Of a stretch of DNA of 20,349 nucleotides, positions 15,606 to 20,349 are shown piece after piece. The position numbers were made by a program, and so were the translations under genes. The DNA lies in NCBI GenBank assembly GCA_003156615.1, contig PMHI01000654.1:1-20349 (forward strand). The letters run 5' to 3'. The number at the start of each line of letters is the position of its first letter. The stretch's first letter is position 1. The DNA comes from Acidobacteriaceae bacterium (GTDB lineage: Bacteria > Acidobacteriota > Terriglobia > Terriglobales > SbA1). Under the pieces are notes generated by a model. It was not told where the DNA came from. It was given only the letters and a program-made list of their open reading frames with translations, and ran no database searches.

Positions 15606-15890
15606 CTATTCCGTGAAGGGAGCCTCCGCGACGCGATCGCAAAAATTGCGGGGATGAAATTCGGGCATGTACCGCTCACGGATGTCCCGCATAAAAGAAC
15701 TGGACGCCGCCTGCGGATGCTTCCGTATGACGTCTGCACATGTCTTCACGAACGCAGCTTTGAACCCCACCCGCGGAAATGCTTTCACAATTTCCTCCAC
15801 ATCGCTCTTGTTGATTTCGGAGCCGAAGTCGAGCACACGGACAGCGTTGCGCGCACAAATTCGGGAGAGAATCGCTACCAAACTCTGCAT
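15606..15890 (-). pseudogene. C-terminal remnant of an HD-domain-like phosphohydrolase
   Basis: The 94-residue frame starts inside the 3' end of the M13 gene (16-base overlap) and has no clear ribosome binding site. Its body, SDVEEIVKAFPRVGFKAAFVKTCADVIRKHP followed by FMRDIRERYMPEFHPRNFCDRVAEAPF, looks like the end of HD-domain-containing proteins of about 200 residues. In these, as I recall the family, the tail reads 'AFPRLGFK..FV....(V)IRxxPetT...FvrDiGeRyvpgf.p.nf.D.l..APF'. The HD motif and the first half of the domain are missing; the upstream sequence is M13 coding sequence. I read this as a truncated scrap left by recombination at the M13 gene end. It may still be translated as a short protein coupled to M13. 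Confidence 0.5.
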
Positions 15891-17959
15891 TGCGTGGCAT
15901 GAACCATCGGCTGGCCGGCATGGCAGCCGAAAGCGTGTCCAAACTCAGACATGTTGCCGAGCACGTTGTTTACACGGTAGCGGTCCAAGGAGTGGCCTTG
16001 CGTTAAGACCGCCGTGCGGGCAGCCTCGGGACGAAGAGCGCTGCACCAGACCTCGGAGTATGAGAGAAAGAACGTTTGTAGCTCGGTGAGTCCATCCTCT
16101 GCGGGGCCGTCGAGCGTCTTGCCATTTGACGTTAAACTGTTTTCAAGAGCTGACAGCGCGATGTGGATTCCGCCATTGTCCGCGGTATCTTCCCCAGCCG
16201 AAAGTGCCCCATTCTGTCTTACGCCCGCTTCGGGGATATCTTGTGTGTATTCGTCCTGAATGCACTTGTCGCGCTGGTCATAATTGGCCGCATCCTCGGG
16301 GGTCCACCAGTCTCGCAGGTTGCCTTGTGCATCGAACTTGCGTCCTTGGTCGTCGAAGCCGTGAATAATCTCATGGCCAATGACCGTCCCAATAGCGCCA
16401 TAGTTGACCGCGTCAGGAGCCGACGCGTCAAAGAATGGAGGCTGAAGAATGCCGGCGGGAAAATTGATGGTATTGGTCGCAGTATCTTCGTAGGCGTTGA
16501 CGGTAGGGGGAGTCATGCCCCACCCTTTGCGGTCGGTGGGTTTGCCGATCTTACTGAAACGGCGGCTGGTCTCGAAGCGGCTCGCGCGGAAGATATTGCC
16601 CACGAAGTCATCGCGTTTGATCTCAACCGACGAGTAGTCTCGCCATCGGTCGGGGTAGCCGATCTTGTCGATTTGTGCCGCCAGCTTGCCGTGCGCAGCC
16701 TCTTTCGACGCATCGGACATCCAGGTCGCGGCGTCGATGTCGCGGTTAAGCGCGGCTTCGATGGCGCGCACCATCTTCAGTACGCGCTCCTTGCGCTCCG
16801 CTGGAAAATATTTCGCGACATAGGCCTGACCGACCGCTTCCCCTAGATCGGCATCGGTGCTGAACGAACATCGACGCCAGCGGGGCGGAATCTCCTGCGT
16901 CCCGGCAAGAGTGCGGCCGAAAAAGTCGAAGGCCTCTTCCACGAAAGGCTGGCTCAAGAACGGCGCCATGAAATGAAGTGTCTGCCAACGGAGATAAGCC
17001 TTCCAATGACCCACCGGTTCCGAGGCGATCAGTTGGTCCAATCCCCGGAAAAAGTCAGGCGCGAGCACCAGGTAACGGACTGACGAGGGTGCCTGCATGG
17101 CCCTGAGGTAACGCTCAAAGTTGAAAGATGGAGTCAGCGCCTGCATCTGCTGCAAGGACATTTTGTTGTTCAAGTTCTTGGGATCACGCCGGGGGATGAT
17201 ATCCATGGCGGACTTGGCCAGCGCGGTCTCCAGCACGAGTACGGACTGCGCATCCGCCAGAGCCTGCTCTGGGGGCTCTCCACCGAGTTGCAGGAGTTTG
17301 GCAACGTGCTTCACATATTTGTCCCGAATTTCCTTCGATTTGGCATCGTCCTTCAGATAAAAGTCGCGGCTGGGCATTCCCATGCCGGCTTGATCGAAAG
17401 CCGCAACCGTTATGCTAGCGTCGTCGAAATCTGGCTGCTGATAAAGTCCAAAGAGAATTCCGTCGTACTCGGTGTCGGTATAGACAAGATCACCGGGGCG
17501 AACCAATTGATGCAGGTAGGCCACAAGTTCGGGCAGTTGCGACTTGTCCTTCAGCTTTGCTATGCGGTCGAGAGCGGGCTGAAGTGGGGTCACGCCCAGC
17601 TTGTTAATTCTGGATTCGTCCATGCAAGAAGCGTAGTAGTCGCCGACTATCTGCTGGATCGGAGAGCGGTCTCTCGCGGAGGCAGCCTCTTCCAGTGTGT
17701 CGCGCACCGTAGCGATGTTCCATATCGCCAGCTTGCCGAAAGCGGTCTGGCCTGCCAGATCGGCGGGGATCGGGTTCGACTTAATCCACTTCGCGCAGGC
17801 GTATTGAAAAAAGTCAGCGCAAGGATCGAGGGTCCTATCGACCTGATCGATGTTGAAGTGGTCAAGCGGCGGAATGGATCCATGTTCGCCCACCATCTGT
17901 GCGGCGGAGACGATCGAGAAAATGAACACGGCGATGAGACTGACGACCAGAGATCGCAT
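15875..17959 (-). CDS. Secreted M13 (neprilysin/PepO-like) metallopeptidase
   Basis: The 694-residue protein has a signal peptide (MRSLVVSLIAVFIFSIVSAAQ), then FNIDQVDRTLDPCADFFQYACAKW, the usual M13 N-terminal start with its paired cysteines. The zinc site is HEIIH (529-533) in VIGHEIIHGFDDQGRKFD, with Glu590 and Asp594 in GEDTADNGG as the third ligand and its partner; the family usually has GENxADxGG. The substrate-binding NAYY segment reads NAYED here. The C-terminus CRVW is the typical family ending, so the protein is complete. It should cleave peptides endoproteolytically outside the cytoplasm. GAGG on the minus strand (17966-17969) supports the ATG. The last 16 bases overlap the HD-like remnant. 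Confidence 0.95.
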   Translation of the reverse strand: MRSLVVSLIAVFIFSIVSAAQMVGEHGSIPPLDHFNIDQVDRTLDPCADFFQYACAKWIKSNPIPADLAGQTAFGKLAIWNIATVRDTLEEAASARDRSPIQQIVGDYYASCMDESRINKLGVTPLQPALDRIAKLKDKSQLPELVAYLHQLVRPGDLVYTDTEYDGILFGLYQQPDFDDASITVAAFDQAGMGMPSRDFYLKDDAKSKEIRDKYVKHVAKLLQLGGEPPEQALADAQSVLVLETALAKSAMDIIPRRDPKNLNNKMSLQQMQALTPSFNFERYLRAMQAPSSVRYLVLAPDFFRGLDQLIASEPVGHWKAYLRWQTLHFMAPFLSQPFVEEAFDFFGRTLAGTQEIPPRWRRCSFSTDADLGEAVGQAYVAKYFPAERKERVLKMVRAIEAALNRDIDAATWMSDASKEAAHGKLAAQIDKIGYPDRWRDYSSVEIKRDDFVGNIFRASRFETSRRFSKIGKPTDRKGWGMTPPTVNAYEDTATNTINFPAGILQPPFFDASAPDAVNYGAIGTVIGHEIIHGFDDQGRKFDAQGNLRDWWTPEDAANYDQRDKCIQDEYTQDIPEAGVRQNGALSAGEDTADNGGIHIALSALENSLTSNGKTLDGPAEDGLTELQTFFLSYSEVWCSALRPEAARTAVLTQGHSLDRYRVNNVLGNMSEFGHAFGCHAGQPMVHATQCRVW

Positions 17960-17972
17960 TACCGAACCTCGA

Positions 17973-18016
17973 CGATAGATATCGCTACGTCACGTTACAA
18001 CGATAGTTGCAAGTGA
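17973..18016. promoter_or_regulatory. Dyads upstream of the M13 peptidase gene
   Basis: Just upstream of the M13 ribosome binding site lies a perfect inverted repeat CGATA-GA-TATCG (17973-17984). Directly beyond it is an imperfect dyad, TCACGTTACAAC at 17990-18001 against GTTGCAAGTGA at 18006-18016. Their place in the 5' leader or promoter region suggests operator use, but no regulator can be named. Confidence 0.28.
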
Positions 18017-18100
18017 AATCACCAGGCTAGCAGGCATGGTGAAGCACATCGCAAGAATAGGATGAGATACTTTCAAATCCAGCATCGATGCACTAAACAT

Positions 18101-18679
18101 TCATGCCATTCGCTCCTTTTGAACGCTCCGGTTGCAACACCGAGTTTCAAGGCTTCGCGGAGAAAATGTGCCTCTGGGTCTTTCGTTTCGAAAATCAATG
18201 CTTGCGGTCTGTGAATTGGATCGCGTCACACATCGGGTCGAGTGGGATATCGGGATTGAATTGGTCGCAATTGCGGTGGCGATGGTGGCTTGCTCCTCGA
18301 CATTGACCAACAGAAACTTCCCTCCACTGTCGGAAACCTTTAACCGCACGCGGAAGCGTCGCTGCGCGATGGTGAGGTAATCGATCCATAATTCGCGGCG
18401 CTCCGGCAGGAACTGAGCAAGTTGCAGCTCAATGCTGTTTTCCGCAGGCTCCACAGCCATCCGCTTGCGCAACTGTTGAATCTCCCCGACTCCCATCACC
18501 GCATCGCCTGCGACTCGACGGTCTGGCAGGAATGGATACCGGGAATTGATCGCCATACTGAAGTCGTTCCATTGACCTGCTGTGGTCCGAACGAAACCCA
18601 TTCGCCCCTGGTCAAGGCTACTAAAACGACGCTCCCCATCGGGCAGGCGAGGACGTCGCTTCCGCCATTGAACCACCAC
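18101..18679 (-). CDS. Hypothetical ORF, doubtful
   Basis: A 192-codon frame from a GTG at 18679 is the longest minus-strand ORF between the M13 and CPBP genes. Its middle part (MAINSRYPFLPDRRVAGDAV, then ELQLAQFLPERRELWIDYLTIAQRRFRVRLKVSDSGGKFLLVNVEE) reads like genuine protein with alternating hydrophobic residues. The last 50 residues are Arg-, Ser- and Thr-rich and look non-coding. No family was recognised, and no clear ribosome binding site supports the GTG. Overlapping plus-strand ORFs here look like shadows. It may be a decayed or frameshifted gene rather than an intact one. Confidence 0.3.
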   Translation of the reverse strand: MVVQWRKRRPRLPDGERRFSSLDQGRMGFVRTTAGQWNDFSMAINSRYPFLPDRRVAGDAVMGVGEIQQLRKRMAVEPAENSIELQLAQFLPERRELWIDYLTIAQRRFRVRLKVSDSGGKFLLVNVEEQATIATAIATNSIPISHSTRCVTRSNSQTASIDFRNERPRGTFSPRSLETRCCNRSVQKERMA

Positions 18680-18800
18680 CCTGCGTGCTCCAGGGAAGCG
18701 TTGGCAAAACCGTGCTCTGCCCGCGAGCTTGCGGGAGATACAAGACTCTCCACGTACTATCCGGCTCGCTTGGCCCTTGTTGAATCCGCAGGCTGGAATC

Positions 18801-19025
18801 TTAGGAAAGCTGCAAAAGCTGTTCAGAGCACCCTGCGGCCTCTACCCAGTCCCTGTCGTAGCCGAACTCGATCCGCACCAGGAAGGCAAGTAGGGCGAGA
18901 GCAATACCCCACCCGGAATACGCGATGACCTTGAAAATGCCATTCCCGCCCACTGGGTCTCCTTGGGTCAGTTCATTCCTCGCTTCTTGATAGAAACAAG
19001 GACATCCTTCCGGTCTCAATGACAT
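18801..19025 (-). CDS. Hypothetical small membrane protein coupled to the CPBP gene
   Basis: The 74-codon frame starts at an ATG that overlaps the end of the CPBP gene by 10 bases, an arrangement compatible with translational coupling. It has one hydrophobic segment (IAYSGWGIALALLAFLV, about residues 34-50) flanked by polar ends. No Shine-Dalgarno sequence is evident and no family was recognised. It could equally be a chance ORF. Confidence 0.33.
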   Translation of the reverse strand: MSLRPEGCPCFYQEARNELTQGDPVGGNGIFKVIAYSGWGIALALLAFLVRIEFGYDRDWVEAAGCSEQLLQLS

Positions 19026-20008
19026 TCACTCACTAAGAAGCCCGTAGGCCGCTGCTTCCTTTCTGGGAACACTAGCGCAACAACAAAGAATCCAGCCAGC
19101 AAGAGAGCAAAGTCAATCACGCTCCCCTCGGGACCAATTGTTCCACCGGTAAGCCAGCGCGGGCCGTGCAAGTTGGAATTGAGAAGGTGGACATTAGCCA
19201 GCATTCCGCTGTCGGGCACCGAATAGATGAAGGTTTCAGCGTAGTCGGTGGCGGCGTGAAATCCGATCGCGAACCACAAGTTCCCGGTGCGTGCCAGAGA
19301 GAATGACGCGAAAATGCCGAACAGCATTACCGACAGGGCACCCACCCAACCCTCGCCGGGGTTCCCCAAGTGCACGGCTCCAAAAAGCGCCGAAAGCAAG
19401 ACGGCAGATGGCCAAAAGCCGATACCACTACCTAATGTAAATTGCGCATAACCGCGAAACAGGAACTCCTCGAAGATTCCGACCAAGGCAAAACCCACCG
19501 CCCACAGCAGGGCAAATTTCGTAAGAGTTGTGTCCGCCAACGACAGTGTTCCAAAGGAAAACCCACCCATCGCGGCAATTGCCAACATCTCCGTCGTCTC
19601 GAAGATCAAACCGATGGTGACTCCCAGCCAGAAAGTCTTTCCGAAAGCCCCTTTTAGGGGAATGCCGTAGGCGCCGAATTTTCGCTTTTCGATCCTTGAC
19701 ATAATCCACGCCGCAACAAAAGCAGAGCTGATGCCCACGCCTTCGATGAGAAATTCGGCGTTGGGGCTGAGCGTACCGTGGCTGGCAAGGCGAATGATTG
19801 CGGCGAGAGCAGGAATTTTAAGAGTGGCCTTCTGAATTAAGAGGGCAAACACGACAAACATGAAGACGTAGATGATCAAGCGCCATCCCGCTCGGATGCC
19901 ACTGGGGCCCCAGAAAACCTGACGCCATAGGCTGGCCTGCGCCCGGATGGCCGCAGAGTTGACCGGGTTTGCGTTCTCGCCAGTCAAAAGTTTTTCCGGG
20001 ACATTCAT
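19016..20008 (-). CDS. CPBP-family intramembrane metalloprotease
   Basis: The 330-residue protein has about eight hydrophobic segments and the CPBP (Rce1/Abi-like) motifs in order: EEFLFRG with Glu180, Glu181 and Arg185; FGAVH with His213; and HAATD with His251 and Asp255. These residues form the glutamate/histidine metalloprotease site within the membrane. Family members act in prenyl-protein maturation in eukaryotes and in bacteriocin immunity or envelope processing in bacteria; the role here is unknown. AAGGTAG on the minus strand supports the ATG at 20008. It is divergent from the ADOP permease gene at the right edge, with 279 bases between the two starts. Confidence 0.9.
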   Translation of the reverse strand: MNVPEKLLTGENANPVNSAAIRAQASLWRQVFWGPSGIRAGWRLIIYVFMFVVFALLIQKATLKIPALAAIIRLASHGTLSPNAEFLIEGVGISSAFVAAWIMSRIEKRKFGAYGIPLKGAFGKTFWLGVTIGLIFETTEMLAIAAMGGFSFGTLSLADTTLTKFALLWAVGFALVGIFEEFLFRGYAQFTLGSGIGFWPSAVLLSALFGAVHLGNPGEGWVGALSVMLFGIFASFSLARTGNLWFAIGFHAATDYAETFIYSVPDSGMLANVHLLNSNLHGPRWLTGGTIGPEGSVIDFALLLAGFFVVALVFPERKQRPTGFLVSECH

Positions 20009-20287
20009 TCTGCTACCTTTCGATCGAATCCAACTTTATCAAGTGGTTCTATGCTTTTTTCGATAGTGGGCGACATCTGGGACAGTTACACGCATAACTG
20101 GGACAAGAGGTATGTGGGGATGAACGAACCTCGTGCTACTACACCACGTAACGATCTCCGGGTGAGTAAACTGGTTTGACTTTCTCTCGCAGCTCGCGTT
20201 TAGCTAAGCAGAAGTCCAAAACACGAGGGAACGCGCACTCGTGAATAGGCTGAATCAGTATCCGATGACGGCCTTGAGGTGGGAGTG
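20009..20287. promoter_or_regulatory. Divergent region with paired CTGGGACA direct repeats
   Basis: This spacer between the CPBP gene (minus) and the partial permease gene (plus) must hold both promoters. The octamer CTGGGACA occurs twice, at 20077-20084 and 20098-20105, on the same strand 21 bases apart, that is two helical turns. This suits a regulator binding as a pair of protomers on one face, and LytTR-type regulators often use such spacing. It could also be a relic of a transposon end. No complete insertion sequence is present. Confidence 0.35.
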
Positions 20288-20349
20288 ATGGAAACGCTGA
20301 TTCAGGATGTTCGATACGGTTTGCGCATGCTGCGGAAGTTCGCCGGGTT
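20288..20349 (+). CDS. ADOP-type ABC permease, 3' part beyond window
   Basis: The last 62 bases encode METLIQDVRYGLRMLRKFAG, the standard N-terminal cytoplasmic segment of acidobacterial orphan permeases, just before the first membrane helix. The permease at 7103-9538 begins in the same way (VRQDAKFGVRMLKQNPAF). GAGGTGGGAG (20275-20284) is a good ribosome binding site close to the ATG. The frame runs off the window, so nothing can be said about the rest of the protein. Confidence 0.85.
   Translation, partial: METLIQDVRYGLRMLRKFAG

Noticed and set aside
18422..18928. 168-codon plus-strand ORF
   Set aside because: The composition looks non-coding (Pro/Arg/Ser/His-rich, no hydrophobic pattern) and it opposes the minus-strand frames.

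Overview
The window looks like a chromosomal segment of a soil-type Acidobacteriota bacterium. The reasons are moderate-to-high G+C, a full-length and a partial permease of the ADOP type (the MacB/FtsX-like 'acidobacterial duplicated orphan permease' family, with no ATPase gene next to them), many secreted hydrolases, and a LytS/LytTR two-component pair. Family calls were made by reading motifs; no database search was run.

Left part (1-7000, plus strand). A VapBC-type toxin-antitoxin pair (antitoxin cut by the window edge) is followed by about 740 bases with no recognisable gene. Then comes a co-directional run of exported proteins: a Tat-signal alpha/beta hydrolase, a DUF1080/LamG-like jelly-roll protein, a small four-helix membrane protein, a secreted metallo-beta-lactamase (MBL) fold hydrolase, a decayed gene remnant, a secreted DinB-like protein and a second MBL protein with an alkylsulfatase-like C-terminus. 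It reads as a scavenging or detoxification cluster, but substrates cannot be read from sequence.

Central part (7100-14560, minus strand). In transcription order: a small DUF1272-like zinc-ribbon ORF, a LytS-type sensor kinase, a secreted M1 aminopeptidase, a secreted small beta-barrel-like protein and an ADOP permease. The LytTR response regulator (14769-15590) is divergent from the kinase, so the two share a 211-base control region. The most unusual point in the window is here: the zinc-ribbon ORF and the kinase are one continuous reading frame interrupted by a single TGA, exactly where the last cysteine of the zinc ribbon is expected.

Right part (15600-20349). A C-terminal scrap of an HD-domain-type hydrolase overlaps the 3' end of a complete secreted M13 (neprilysin/PepO-like) peptidase. 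Upstream of M13 lies about 1 kb with only weak hypothetical ORFs, then a CPBP intramembrane protease on the minus strand, and at the right edge the first 20 codons of another ADOP permease on the plus strand. Three peptidases (M1, M13, CPBP) within 10 kb fit a lifestyle of peptide scavenging and envelope turnover. No tRNA, rRNA, CRISPR array or complete insertion sequence was seen.
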